Shown here: positions 16,098-25,184 of the stretch, piece after piece
Layout: every line of letters begins with the position of its first letter
Numbering within the stretch: position 1 is the stretch's first letter
Source: JBMOUD01 sp049319665
Lineage (GTDB): Bacteria > Pseudomonadota > Gammaproteobacteria > Enterobacterales > Enterobacteriaceae
Direction: 5' to 3'
DNA: 64,000 bases
Assembly: GCF_049319665.1 (NCBI RefSeq)
Contig: NZ_JBMOUD010000002.1
Coordinates: 124,001 to 188,000, forward strand
The notes under the pieces: generated by a model
What the model saw: only the letters and a program-made list of their open reading frames with translations
What the model was told of the DNA's origin: nothing
Databases searched by the model: none
Made by a program: the position numbers and the translations under genes

Positions 16098-17074
16098 GTA
16101 TTCAGATTGTTCCGCAAGAAGCCTTAGCCGACGGCAAGAAATCGGCGAGCCACATTGCGCCGCTACTGTTCGCTAACCTGAAAACACTCTATCAACATCG
16201 TGCTGCACGTTTGCGTAAGCTGGCAGAAGACAGTCCTTTGGATGGCTATTTAAATTTTGCTGCCTCGCTATGTGACGCACAGCAACGAGTAGTAGACGCG
16301 CAGCCGCTGAGTGTGGATCTTAGTGCGGAGTTGGCAGATGCCGCGGGTAACCCTCCGCTCGATTGTCGCTTGATGCCGCGTAGTACTTATTGGTTAAGCC
16401 TGCTTGATGCATTGATCGCCGAATTGAAACCGACGGCATCACCCACAGTAGCTTTGGTACTAGAACGCCTCGCACATGCGCCGAATTTACAACGAGAAAT
16501 GATGGCGACCCGGCTGCTTAATCAGAATTTTAAACAAGTTCCTGCCGATCAAGCCCCGTTTATTTGGGCGGCGCTGTCGATGTATTGGGCGCAGATGGCA
16601 GCACAATTACGCGGCGTGGGGCGTGCCGATTACGGCAATAACCGCCAGTTTTGTCCGGTTTGCGGCAGCGTCCCGGTCGCAGGCGTGATAACGCTAGGGA
16701 CTATTAACGGTCTGCGTTATTTGCACTGCAATTTGTGTGAGAGTCAGTGGCACGTGGTACGCGCCAAATGTAGCAATTGTGAGTCCATGGATAACCTGCA
16801 CTATTGGTCATTACATGAAGAGTTGGCCGCCGATGAGGAACAAAGCAGTGAGCAGGCGTTAGCCAGTGAACAAGGCCTGGTCGGTAGACAAACTGTTGTC
16901 AAAGCTGAAACCTGTGATGATTGTGGCGGCTATCTGAAAATGATCTACCAAGATAAAGATCCGCAGGCAGAGTGCGTGGCCGACGATTTGGCGACGCTCT
17001 TGCTTGACGATCGGGTGGAAGACAAGGGTTTTTCCCGCAGCAGTATCAACCCGTTTTTGTTCCCTTCTTCTTGA
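16094..17074 (+). CDS. fdhE: Formate dehydrogenase accessory protein FdhE
   Basis: Cytosolic maturation factor for respiratory formate dehydrogenases, thought to check or assemble the enzyme before Tat export. It has 326 aa (E. coli about 309). The C-terminal half carries several CxxC rubredoxin-like knuckles: CPVCGSVPV, CNLCESQWHVVRAKCSNC and CDDCGGYLK. It begins in an ATGA overlap with fdoI as the last gene of the operon. Confidence 0.94.
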   Translation: MSIQIVPQEALADGKKSASHIAPLLFANLKTLYQHRAARLRKLAEDSPLDGYLNFAASLCDAQQRVVDAQPLSVDLSAELADAAGNPPLDCRLMPRSTYWLSLLDALIAELKPTASPTVALVLERLAHAPNLQREMMATRLLNQNFKQVPADQAPFIWAALSMYWAQMAAQLRGVGRADYGNNRQFCPVCGSVPVAGVITLGTINGLRYLHCNLCESQWHVVRAKCSNCESMDNLHYWSLHEELAADEEQSSEQALASEQGLVGRQTVVKAETCDDCGGYLKMIYQDKDPQAECVADDLATLLLDDRVEDKGFSRSSINPFLFPSS

Positions 17075-17083
17075 TGTTGAAAT

Positions 17084-17119
17084 CTGGCAGCCCGTGGATA
17101 AATATCGCGTGGCTGCCAG
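17084..17119 (+). other. Hairpin after fdhE
   Basis: A 9-bp inverted repeat CTGGCAGCC/GGCTGCCAG separated by 18 nt, starting 10 bp after the fdhE stop. No T-run follows directly, so it may protect the mRNA end or act as a weak terminator. Confidence 0.4.
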
Positions 17120-17310
17120 CCATTTGTCTCTTTCTCCCTCCCTATATTTAGTTAGCTCGTCCCTAAAGTCGAAAAGCTGTGAAGCTGCTCGAAGAGTTGG
17201 CTTAACATTCCGCTGTTTGTTTTTTCATCACGTATTCTTTAAGCAATGAGGTTTTTACCTCGATGCTGCCTAATGGCTGCGTCATCTATCAGCAGTTAAG
17301 GAGAGAATTT

Positions 17311-18849
17311 ATGGCCTATGACAAGCTGTCCCCCGCCGTTAAACCAGAAGAATATGGTTTCCCACTTAAACTGAAAAAACGTTATGACAACTTTATTGGC
17401 GGCGAGTGGGTAGCGCCGGTCAATCATGCTTATTACACCAATTTAACGCCAGTGACGGGCGAAGCGCTCTGTGAAGTCGCCAGTTCCAGCACCGCCGATA
17501 TCGACCTCGCGTTGGATGCCGCTCATAAAGCCAAAGGCGAATGGGGCAAAATGTCGGTACAGCAGCGCGCTAATCTGCTTAATAAAGTCGCTGACCGCAT
17601 GGAGCAAAACCTTGAGCTATTAGCGAATGCCGAAACCTGGGATAACGGTAAACCTATCCGCGAAACCAGCGGTGCAGACGTGCCGCTGGCGATTGACCAT
17701 TTTCGCTATTTCGCTTCTTGTGCGCGTGCGCAGGAAGGGGGGATTAGCCAAATTGATAATGAAACCGTTGCCTATCATTTCCACGAGCCGCTTGGCGTAG
17801 TGGCACAGATAATCCCTTGGAATTTCCCGTTGCTGATGGCGTGTTGGAAAATGGCACCGGCCTTGGCAGCAGGCAACTGCATTGTACTCAAACCCGCTAA
17901 ATTGACGCCGCTGTCGATACTGCTGTTGATGGAGCTGACGCAAGATATTCTGCCGCCGGGTGTCATTAACGTAGTAAACGGGGCTGGCAGTGAAATTGGT
18001 GAATATCTCGCCACCTCAAAACGTATCGCTAAAGTAGCCTTTACCGGGTCGACCGAGGTCGGTCAGCGTATTGCTGGCTATGCGGCGCAGAATCTTATTC
18101 CGGCAACGTTAGAACTCGGTGGCAAATCGCCGAATATTTTCTTCGCCGATGTGATGGATAAGGATGATGACTTCCTGGATAAAGCACTGGAAGGCTTCGC
18201 GTTGTTTGCTTTCAACAAAGGTGAAGTGTGTACCTGTCCAAGTCGGGCGTTGGTACAGGAATCTATTTTTGAGCGCTTTATGGAGCGGGCGGTTAAACGC
18301 GTTGAATCTATTCGCGCCGGTAATCCGTTGGATGCCGATACGCAAATGGGACCGCAAGTTTCTGCCGGCCAGCTGAAAACGATTATGGATTACATCGAGA
18401 TAGGCAAGAAGGAAGGGGCTAAGGTATTAACCGGCGGTGAACGGAAACGTCTGGAAGGCGGGCTGAACGAAGGCTATTACCTGCAACCGACTATCTTGCA
18501 AGGTAAGAACAATATGCGCGTGTTCCAGGAGGAAATCTTTGGGCCAGTATTAGCCGTGACGACTTTCAAAGATATGGATGAGGCGCTGGCTATCGCTAAT
18601 GATACGTCTTATGGCTTGGGTGCAGGCGTATGGAGCCGAAACGGGAATATTGCTTACCATATGGGGCGCAATATCCAAGCGGGTCGCGTGTGGACAAACT
18701 GCTATCACGCTTATCCTGCTCATGCCGCATTCGGTGGTTATAAACAATCGGGAATAGGGCGAGAGACTCACAAGATGATGCTTGATCACTATCAACAGAC
18801 GAAATGCTTGTTGGTGAGTTATTCAGAGAAACCGATAGGTTTGTTCTAA
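17311..18849 (+). CDS. aldB: Aldehyde dehydrogenase AldB
   Basis: Cytosolic NAD(P)+-dependent oxidation of acetaldehyde and similar aldehydes to acids. It has 512 aa, the same as E. coli AldB, and is similar throughout. The NAD-site motif is FTGSTEVG, the general-base Glu lies in LELGGKSPNIFF and the catalytic Cys in GEVCTCPSRALVQ. The frame extends to 17263, but ATG 17311 has AAGGAGAG and the family N-terminus. It lies 236 bp after fdhE with its own upstream region and terminator, so it is probably monocistronic. Confidence 0.95.
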   Translation: MAYDKLSPAVKPEEYGFPLKLKKRYDNFIGGEWVAPVNHAYYTNLTPVTGEALCEVASSSTADIDLALDAAHKAKGEWGKMSVQQRANLLNKVADRMEQNLELLANAETWDNGKPIRETSGADVPLAIDHFRYFASCARAQEGGISQIDNETVAYHFHEPLGVVAQIIPWNFPLLMACWKMAPALAAGNCIVLKPAKLTPLSILLLMELTQDILPPGVINVVNGAGSEIGEYLATSKRIAKVAFTGSTEVGQRIAGYAAQNLIPATLELGGKSPNIFFADVMDKDDDFLDKALEGFALFAFNKGEVCTCPSRALVQESIFERFMERAVKRVESIRAGNPLDADTQMGPQVSAGQLKTIMDYIEIGKKEGAKVLTGGERKRLEGGLNEGYYLQPTILQGKNNMRVFQEEIFGPVLAVTTFKDMDEALAIANDTSYGLGAGVWSRNGNIAYHMGRNIQAGRVWTNCYHAYPAHAAFGGYKQSGIGRETHKMMLDHYQQTKCLLVSYSEKPIGLF

Positions 18850-18857
18850 ATGAGTTG

Positions 18858-18890
18858 GCCCCAATAATCGCAGGAAGATTATTGGGGCTT
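18858..18890. terminator. Terminator between aldB and mdfA
   Basis: A 12-bp stem GCCCCAATAATC/GATTATTGGGGC with a 7-nt loop, placed just after the aldB stop and just before the convergent mdfA stop. Probably serves both genes. Confidence 0.75.
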
Positions 18891-18900
18891 GTGCCATGAC

Positions 18901-20139
18901 TTATACGGCGTCAGCCACCGGAGTCACGCTGTTACGGCGTCGAATAAATACCACAACCAGTGTTAGCCAAAGCAGTCCGCTAATCAGATTGAACAGGCTA
19001 AATGTCCCGCTGCCTCCAGCCACATAGGCCACTTTTGCCAATTCAATACCCAGGGTAAAGACAATCATACTGATCATCCCCATTGCGGCGGATACGGTGC
19101 CTTTACTCATATCGCTGGAGAACAGCGTCAGGCGATACAGTCCGGCATTGGCGATGCCAATGCCGAAGGCATATAAGCTCAGCCCGGCGGTCATCCATAA
19201 ATAAGTGTGCGCTGAGAGCAACGTGGCAATCGCAGCGATGAACAGCCCTATTACCATAGGCACGGCACCTAGTTTTATCAACTGTTCAACGCTGCGTTTG
19301 CCGGTCAGGCGCGCCAGTACCAGATTGCCGATAATCAACGCGCCAAATACCGGCACCTGTAGCAAACCATAGTCAAAATTGCTCAGTCCTTCACCACTAA
19401 TCAGGATAACCGGTGATTGGGCGATCCACGCCAGTAAAGGCAGGCTGGCAAAACCAATCGCTAGTGCACCGCTGAGGAATTGGCGGTTTCTCAACACTTC
19501 TTTGTAATCACTGAGCAGGCTTTTCACCGACAGCGTTTCACCTAAGCGGGAAGAGGTTTCCGGCATCGCTTTCCACAATCCCCAGAACGAGATAGCGGCC
19601 AGTGCGGCAAAAATCACAAACATTACCTGCCATGGGGCAACATGAATCAGCGCTGCGCCCGCAAGTGGTCCAAGCAAAGGTGCAATCAACGCCACGTTAG
19701 CCATCAACGCGGTGATTTTGATACACACGGCTTCTTCAAACGATTCCTGAATCGTGGCGTAACCTACCGCACCGATAAAGCACAGGCTGATCCCCTGTAG
19801 GAAACGCATCACCATAAATTGCTCAATATTCTGAACAAACACGATGGCCAGACAAGTCAGAATAAAGAAGCCAACGCCCGCTAACATCACTGGTCGGCGT
19901 CCGCGACGGTCTGACAACGGGCCTAATAGCCATTGTAGAAACATGCCGCCTGCAAGATAGGCGGTCATTGACGTTGGCACCCACTCTTCGCTCGCGTTAA
20001 AACTGGCGACAACGGCCAACATACCGGGTTGGATCATGTCATTGCCAATATAAGTGGCAAATTCAAAGAGTACTAAACACAGAGGGAACAGCAGCGCCTG
20101 CCGACCTAATAAGGCCGCAGTTTTAGTTGTTGTATGCAT
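18901..20139 (-). CDS. mdfA: Multidrug efflux MFS transporter MdfA
   Basis: Proton-driven inner-membrane exporter of lipophilic and cationic drugs. It has 412 aa (E. coli 410) and about 12 transmembrane helices. The MdfA signature helix LVLFEFATYIGNDMIQPG contains the membrane-embedded Glu and Asp important for substrate and proton coupling. The MFS motif A is GPLSDRRGRRPVM. Similarity to E. coli MdfA is high throughout. The frame begins at 20163; ATG 20139 is preferred from the family N-terminus, although neither start has a strong ribosome site. Confidence 0.92.
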   Translation of the reverse strand: MHTTTKTAALLGRQALLFPLCLVLFEFATYIGNDMIQPGMLAVVASFNASEEWVPTSMTAYLAGGMFLQWLLGPLSDRRGRRPVMLAGVGFFILTCLAIVFVQNIEQFMVMRFLQGISLCFIGAVGYATIQESFEEAVCIKITALMANVALIAPLLGPLAGAALIHVAPWQVMFVIFAALAAISFWGLWKAMPETSSRLGETLSVKSLLSDYKEVLRNRQFLSGALAIGFASLPLLAWIAQSPVILISGEGLSNFDYGLLQVPVFGALIIGNLVLARLTGKRSVEQLIKLGAVPMVIGLFIAAIATLLSAHTYLWMTAGLSLYAFGIGIANAGLYRLTLFSSDMSKGTVSAAMGMISMIVFTLGIELAKVAYVAGGSGTFSLFNLISGLLWLTLVVVFIRRRNSVTPVADAV

Positions 20140-20384
20140 AATCGTTTCACAAAGAAATGCCAATTAGTTGATAATTAGCAAAAAATAGGGGACTTACCGG
20201 GCGGGTAACGCAAGCGGAGTCACTAATAATGAGTATTCTGCCTATAATTTGAACGCGTGGCAATCTTCTTTACTGCGTTCAGCACAATCTGATAATAGAG
20301 TTTTTGGCTTGTTAGTCAATACAATGCCGCCTACAGTGTTTATCAGGCCCAAAAATACGAGAATAAAGACAGGAAAGTAGGGAA

Positions 20385-21380
20385 ATGGGTCAAAAAATTT
20401 ATTGGCTAGATAACCTGCGTGGTATGGCTTGCATCATGGTGGTGATGATCCATGCGAGTACTTCTTATGTTATCGATTATTCAGCGATAGCGACGGCTAG
20501 CTGGAATATAGCGAACGTCCTCAATGCCGCATCACGCGTGAGCGTACCGCTATTTTTTATGATTTCTGGCGCACTGTTCTTTGGTGAAAAAAACGCCCAA
20601 CCTCGCCACTTTTTGCGTATCGGCCTGTGCTTTATTTTTTATAGCCTGTTATCGTTGATCTATATAGCGAGTTTGACAAAGATCGGCTTTTGGCCGTCCT
20701 TTAAGCATATGCTGCAAAAGCCGGTGTTTTACCATCTTTGGTTTTTCTATGCGATTGGTATTATTTATCTCCTTTCTCCACTCATTCAGGTTAAAGCGAC
20801 CTCCGGGCGCTATCTGCTGATGCTGTGTATTGTGGTGGGCGTATTGGCGAACCCGCAGCTCCCGAAGCTCAACTGGCAAGGCGTGCCATTGTTGCCTTTG
20901 AACCTCTATATCAGCGGCGATACCTTCTATTATGTGCTTTATGCTTTGTTAGGCCGGGCAATTAGTACGCTCAAAACCGAACGACCGGCGGTGAGCTGGG
21001 CAACGGCGCTGTTATTTATTATCGCGACGCTGGGCGTCGCTATCGGCACGCGCGTGCAATCGCACATTAATCAAAATTTTGCGGCGACCTTTTATGCGTA
21101 CTGTAGCCCGTTAGTCTTTATTGCCGCTCTAGCCCTATTTGTCTGGGCAAAAAATTGTCTCGCCTCGCGAACCTTACCTGGACTGTCGGCGATTTCCCGC
21201 CATTCGCTAGCGATTTATGGTTTTCATGCGTTCATTATCATCGGCCTGCGCAGTTTGCATCTGCCTCTCCCCGGCGGCCCGCTGGTTAGCATCGCCTTGT
21301 TCTTTATTTGTGGTTTATTTGGCGGCCTGCTGCTGGCTATCTTGCTCAGCAAAATCGATCGACGGCATTGGGTTAGCTAG
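20385..21380 (+). CDS. wecH: Membrane O-acetyltransferase WecH (YiaH)
   Basis: A 331-aa integral membrane acyltransferase of the acyltransferase-3 family, the same length as E. coli WecH, which O-acetylates GlcNAc residues of enterobacterial common antigen. About ten hydrophobic helices are visible. Family motifs include the N-terminal KIYWLDNLRGMACIMVVMIH with the catalytic-type His, SRVSVPLFFMISG and QPRHFLRIGLC. It is divergent from mdfA. Its TAG stop shares the CTAG tetranucleotide with the stop of the convergent regulator gene. Confidence 0.92.
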   Translation: MGQKIYWLDNLRGMACIMVVMIHASTSYVIDYSAIATASWNIANVLNAASRVSVPLFFMISGALFFGEKNAQPRHFLRIGLCFIFYSLLSLIYIASLTKIGFWPSFKHMLQKPVFYHLWFFYAIGIIYLLSPLIQVKATSGRYLLMLCIVVGVLANPQLPKLNWQGVPLLPLNLYISGDTFYYVLYALLGRAISTLKTERPAVSWATALLFIIATLGVAIGTRVQSHINQNFAATFYAYCSPLVFIAALALFVWAKNCLASRTLPGLSAISRHSLAIYGFHAFIIIGLRSLHLPLPGGPLVSIALFFICGLFGGLLLAILLSKIDRRHWVS

Positions 21381-22303
21381 GACGACTGCGCTTGTTTGCG
21401 CTGTTGAGCGCGTCGCAGCTGGCGACCTGAAGTGAATCCTGCGGTGAGTGCGGCTTTCTCGATACCAAACCCTTGCTGTAAGCGCTGCTCTGCCACCGCC
21501 AGACGTAATTGCTCGTGATAGTCACGAATGCTAATCCCCAAGTGTTGGCGGAATAGCCTTGCCAGATGTCGTCCGCTGATATGTGCTTTGGCCGCGAGGG
21601 CATCGATTTGCCAGACAGACTCTGGCTCGGCAGAGAGTAAATTCTGTGCCCGGTGTAAGGCTGGATGAAGGTGATTACGGTATTGCAACCAAGGTGATAG
21701 CTGCGGATCGTCTCCCGCTCGACGAAAATATACCACCATCTCGCGTGCGACCTTAATGGCGGCTTGCGTACCTTGATAGCGAGCGATCAGATGCAGGGCC
21801 AGGTCAATACCGGCACTGATGCCTGCGCTGGTTAATACATGGCGGTCTTCAACAAAAATGCGGTTATCTTTCACCAAGGCTAAAGGCACCTGCTCACGCA
21901 ATCTGGTAATGAGGTCGTGATGCGTGGTGCATTGGTAGCCATCGAGTAACCCTGCACAACCGGCCAGCACACTACCTGAACAGATGCAGACCAACGTGAG
22001 CTGCCCGGTGTCGATTAGCGTTTTTTGCTGATGGAGCCAGTCGCGAATACGCAAGGCGGCAGGGGTAAAAAATGCCGCTGCCGAGTTATTCACTCCCGGT
22101 ATAACAATAATACTGCCAGTAGGCAGGCTGTCTGGGAGTGGTTGAATGTGGCTCACCATCAACCCGGTGGAGAGCTCGACTTCTGGCAACGGCCCAACAT
22201 AGTGCAGCTTGAAGTCACCGGCAATCCGCATAGCTTCTGCCGGGCCGGTGAGATCAAGAGACATCACGCCAGGTAAGACGAGAAAATAGACGTTATGCTG
22301 CAT
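21377..22303 (-). CDS. GlxA-type AraC-family regulator (DJ-1/PfpI-like plus HTH)
   Basis: A 308-aa regulator. The N-terminal 190 residues form a DJ-1/PfpI-like amidotransferase-fold sensor (LPGVMSLDLTGPAEAMRIAG; nucleophile-elbow CICSGSVLAGCAGLLDGY with a Cys). The C-terminal 95 residues carry an AraC double helix-turn-helix (IDALAAKAHISGRHLARLFRQHLG). Relatives control small-amine or nucleotide catabolism; the effector is unknown here. It lies 74 bp after the isochorismatase-like gene on the same strand, so the two may form an operon. The start has AAGGAAAG upstream. Confidence 0.85.
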   Translation of the reverse strand: MQHNVYFLVLPGVMSLDLTGPAEAMRIAGDFKLHYVGPLPEVELSTGLMVSHIQPLPDSLPTGSIIVIPGVNNSAAAFFTPAALRIRDWLHQQKTLIDTGQLTLVCICSGSVLAGCAGLLDGYQCTTHHDLITRLREQVPLALVKDNRIFVEDRHVLTSAGISAGIDLALHLIARYQGTQAAIKVAREMVVYFRRAGDDPQLSPWLQYRNHLHPALHRAQNLLSAEPESVWQIDALAAKAHISGRHLARLFRQHLGISIRDYHEQLRLAVAEQRLQQGFGIEKAALTAGFTSGRQLRRAQQRKQAQSS

Positions 22304-22377
22304 GTTATCTGCTTTCCTTAGACCAATGTCGTCTGGCTGCCAGCATTCTTCAGCGCTTGGCTAAAATGAATATCGAT

Positions 22378-22947
22378 TCAAGCCGCTGCTGTTTCTTTGG
22401 CCAATTTATCCAGTTCAGCCAATGCGCCGTCTACATCAGCGATCCGCGCAAAACGATCGGCCAGTACCAATTCGGTTCGCTGGATAATCTCTGCGGCACT
22501 AAAGACACGGCCATTCGCGTGCGTCATCGGGAAGGTCAACGTCGCTTCGCTAACGAAGGTTACCCGATACCCCAGATCGGAGGCTACACGAGCGGTAGTT
22601 TCACAGCACTGCTCGGTGCGCATTCCACTAATAATTAAATGTGTGATGGATTGTTCTCGCAACCACGCGTCTAGTCCAGATTCAGTTAATGAATTATGGA
22701 CGTGTTTATAAAACGTGGCCTGCGGCTGGTGGCTCAGAAACGCCATCGGCACAACAAAGCCGGAATCCAGAGCAAATGGCCCTTGGCTAACATGGAAGAT
22801 ATCCACCAAGGGTATGTTGCGTATGGCGCAGCCATCAATTAATCGACTAAGGGAATGCTGAAAATCCGGTAAGACTTCCGGTTGCCAGAAGTCCTTTTGT
22901 TCGAATGAACGTTGTACATCAATAATTAACAGGGCGCTATGTGTCAT
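22378..22947 (-). CDS. Isochorismatase-like cysteine hydrolase
   Basis: A 189-aa soluble hydrolase of the isochorismatase/nicotinamidase superfamily. The triad is visible: Asp in LLIIDVQRSF, Lys in ATFYKHVHNSL and the nucleophile Cys in ISGMRTEQCCETTARVASDLGY. The real substrate could be a small amide such as a ureide, nicotinamide-like compound or carbamate; the sequence does not decide. It is upstream of, and probably co-transcribed with, the GlxA-type regulator. Confidence 0.85.
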   Translation of the reverse strand: MTHSALLIIDVQRSFEQKDFWQPEVLPDFQHSLSRLIDGCAIRNIPLVDIFHVSQGPFALDSGFVVPMAFLSHQPQATFYKHVHNSLTESGLDAWLREQSITHLIISGMRTEQCCETTARVASDLGYRVTFVSEATLTFPMTHANGRVFSAAEIIQRTELVLADRFARIADVDGALAELDKLAKETAAA

Positions 22948-23047
22948 TTTCAGACCTCAATGATTTACGGTAAAACCATGTTGCGCCTGAAACGAAGAAC
23001 GAAGAAGGTCAAAAACGGACATCATTATGACAGGGGAGGACGAAGAG

Positions 23048-23073
23048 AGGCTATGTAGCGTGCTACATAGCCT
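23048..23073 (-). terminator. Hairpin after idnD
   Basis: Perfect 12-bp inverted repeat AGGCTATGTAGC/GCTACATAGCCT, 20 bp after the idnD stop. Only a weak pyrimidine tract follows, so termination efficiency is uncertain. Confidence 0.6.
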
Positions 23074-23092
23074 GGTTGTTATGAACCGTCGT

Positions 23093-24124
23093 TTAAAACA
23101 CTAACTGCACCTTGGAGGCCTTACTTTTATCCAAGGCGAAATCCAGCGCGGTGGTAAATTGGTCTTGTGGATATTCGGCGGAGAGCAGCGGCATTGGGTC
23201 GATGACTTTATTTGCCAACCATTCAACGGCGGTGGCAAATTCTTCGGTAAAGCGGAAGCTGCCCACCCAGCTTATCTCTTTGGCAATAAGCATCATCATC
23301 GGGAAATCAGGCACCGCGCCACCCATACCGACTTGCACCAACGTACCGCGTGCTCGGGTCACTTCCAGACAGCGGCGAATTGAGGTGTGATGGCCGGAGG
23401 CATCAAAAGAGACGTCAAAATATCCCTTTTGCTCCTGATATGATGAAAAATCGCCGTTGGCGGCATCAATGGTTGTGTCGGCTCCCATACTTTTCGCCAG
23501 CGACAGACAGCGCTCACTTAAATCGGCGCAGACAATTTCCGCCGCCCCTTTGGCTTTAGCTGCTGCAACAATCAGGCTGCCAATGGGGCCCACGCCCGAG
23601 ACAAACACCTTTTTGCCGTTGATGTCTCCGGCCTGATTGACCGCGTGAATTGCTACTGCCAGCGGCTCGGCAAACACCATTAATTGATCGCTCACCTGAT
23701 TGTCATAAGCAATACATTGGTCGCTATCAACAATTTTATAGCCGGTAAATGCGCCGTTAATGTGCGGGAAGTACATCGCACTGCCGAAGAATTTCATGGT
23801 GGTGCACTGATTTTCATCACCAGAAAGGCAGTATTTGCAGGTTTTGCACGGCTTGCTAGGGTTCAGGGCGACTTTTTGGCCCGGCTTGAGCCGAGGAGTG
23901 TCGGATTGCTCGACCACCCCAACCACTTCGTGACCCAGAATCATTGCCTCGCGGACTTTAAAATCACCCACCTGGCCATGTTCGTAATAGTGCAGATCAG
24001 AGCCGCAGATACCCCCGCGGGTGATTTTTACCAAGGTGCCTTGTCCTTGATAATCGATTTGCTGGTTGATGACCGCCACATCTTTTTTCCCGGTAACTAC
24101 GCAGGATTTTGTCTCGATTTTCAT
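23093..24124 (-). CDS. idnD: L-idonate 5-dehydrogenase
   Basis: Zinc-dependent medium-chain dehydrogenase that converts L-idonate to 5-ketogluconate. It has 343 aa, the same as E. coli IdnD, and high similarity. Catalytic zinc ligands are in GGICGSDLHYYEHG and GHEVVG; the structural-zinc cysteines are in CKTCKYCLSGDENQC; the NAD-binding motif is SGVGPIGSLIV. The frame extends to 24202; ATG 24124 fits the family N-terminus MKIETKSCVV. The rest of the E. coli idn cluster (idnO, idnT, idnR, idnK) is not adjacent. A CRP-like site lies 64 bp upstream. Confidence 0.92.
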   Translation of the reverse strand: MKIETKSCVVTGKKDVAVINQQIDYQGQGTLVKITRGGICGSDLHYYEHGQVGDFKVREAMILGHEVVGVVEQSDTPRLKPGQKVALNPSKPCKTCKYCLSGDENQCTTMKFFGSAMYFPHINGAFTGYKIVDSDQCIAYDNQVSDQLMVFAEPLAVAIHAVNQAGDINGKKVFVSGVGPIGSLIVAAAKAKGAAEIVCADLSERCLSLAKSMGADTTIDAANGDFSSYQEQKGYFDVSFDASGHHTSIRRCLEVTRARGTLVQVGMGGAVPDFPMMMLIAKEISWVGSFRFTEEFATAVEWLANKVIDPMPLLSAEYPQDQFTTALDFALDKSKASKVQLVF

Positions 24125-24187
24125 TGTATTGACTCGTCGCTTAACGGAGATTATTGCGCTAGTTAAGCGAGTTTTTATCTCGACAAA

Positions 24188-24203
24188 TGTGATGGCGGTC
24201 ACT
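24188..24203 (-). promoter_or_regulatory. Probable CRP site upstream of idnD
   Basis: TGTGATGGCGGTCACT fits TGTGA-N6-TCACA with one mismatch, 64 bp before the idnD start. Catabolite control would suit a sugar-acid gene. Confidence 0.55.
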
Positions 24204-24258
24204 TTAAACGCTGTTACTAAATGCTGTTACCTAGAACATGAAGTGACGCGGCTTTACA

Positions 24259-24804
24259 TCACTTAGCATCGGCCTTCGCTGGGGTGATGTAACACTTGCT
24301 GTTGACCTGACTGTCTTTGTTTATTTCGTTCATATTATAACCTTTTTCCGTCAGGCTGATGACGCTGTAAGGCACCGGTTCTTGTTGTTGCGTTAACGAT
24401 TGTTCATAGCTATTAATAAGACGCGATTTCATCTCGGCTTGTGCAGGATTATCCATGCCAGACACTTCGACATAGGATTGTTTAAATTCGTTATGGATGG
24501 ATTCTTTTTCAAATTTGCTTTCAACCAGCGATTTTATATTCACCGTGACATCATTGCCTAACAGGTAAATGATCACCGTTTTATATAGCAGGGCATCCTT
24601 ACTTTTTTGCACCACAAAGCCATTTTCGATGACTTTTATACCCACATTGCTGCCATAAAAAATATCGCTCAGGCACAAGGTACGATCGCCAGTACGTAAT
24701 TGATTAAACCGAGATTTAATTTGCGCTGTGGTAGAAGCCAAGGCCTGGATCGGCACGGCTAAAGTCGCCATTATTGCGATGGCTAACGTCAATTTTTTCA
24801 TCAT
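24259..24804 (-). CDS. Secreted protein of unknown function
   Basis: A 181-aa protein. The first 23 residues are a Sec signal peptide (MMKK, hydrophobic core, cleavage likely after IQALA). The mature part is hydrophilic and mostly helical in character, with two Cys far apart (LCLSDIFYG and SKCYITP) that could form a disulfide in the periplasm. No known domain was recognised. ATG 24804 is chosen because AGGAAG lies about 5 nt upstream; the frame runs to 24834. It is on the same strand as idnD, 134 bp upstream of it, and is probably independent because the idnD CRP site lies between them. Confidence 0.7.
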   Translation of the reverse strand: MMKKLTLAIAIMATLAVPIQALASTTAQIKSRFNQLRTGDRTLCLSDIFYGSNVGIKVIENGFVVQKSKDALLYKTVIIYLLGNDVTVNIKSLVESKFEKESIHNEFKQSYVEVSGMDNPAQAEMKSRLINSYEQSLTQQQEPVPYSVISLTEKGYNMNEINKDSQVNSKCYITPAKADAK

Positions 24805-24928
24805 TTTCTTCCTGAACATGAACAACCCAACCAATCTATCAATATCGTCGTTTGGGGGGAGGAAACGGCTAAACGTGGCGAGAATAAATAATATGTATTA
24901 TCAAAACGCCTATATTTAACACTGGTTA

Positions 24929-25054
24929 TATACCCAATAGACTTCGAGATGCAGGTAGGCGGCAATTGAGGGAATTCCCAAGAGCTTAGATAACTAAGTG
25001 ACTGGGGGACCGAGAGCAGCCAACAACCCTGCAACTTGAAGTATGACGGGTATA
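24929..25054. repeat. Full-length ERIC element (126 bp)
   Basis: The ends are inverted copies (TATACCCAATAGACTTCGAG and its partner TTGAAGTATGACGGGTATA). The core contains the ERIC signature AGCTTAGATAACTAAGTGAC with GGGAATTCCC nearby. It occupies most of the 380-bp gap between the unknown secreted protein and yfcF. The rest of the gap is A+T-rich and holds the yfcF leader. Confidence 0.92.
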
Positions 25055-25184
25055 AGTCATAAAGCACACAAAAAGTGCCTCCGGCAGAATAACTTAAGGT
25101 AAATTTTCATTTATTCTCGTATGACTTACTCTACTTTCTACGTTATGTTTTTTCTCCGCTATTTTTATCTTTCCAGGAGCCACA

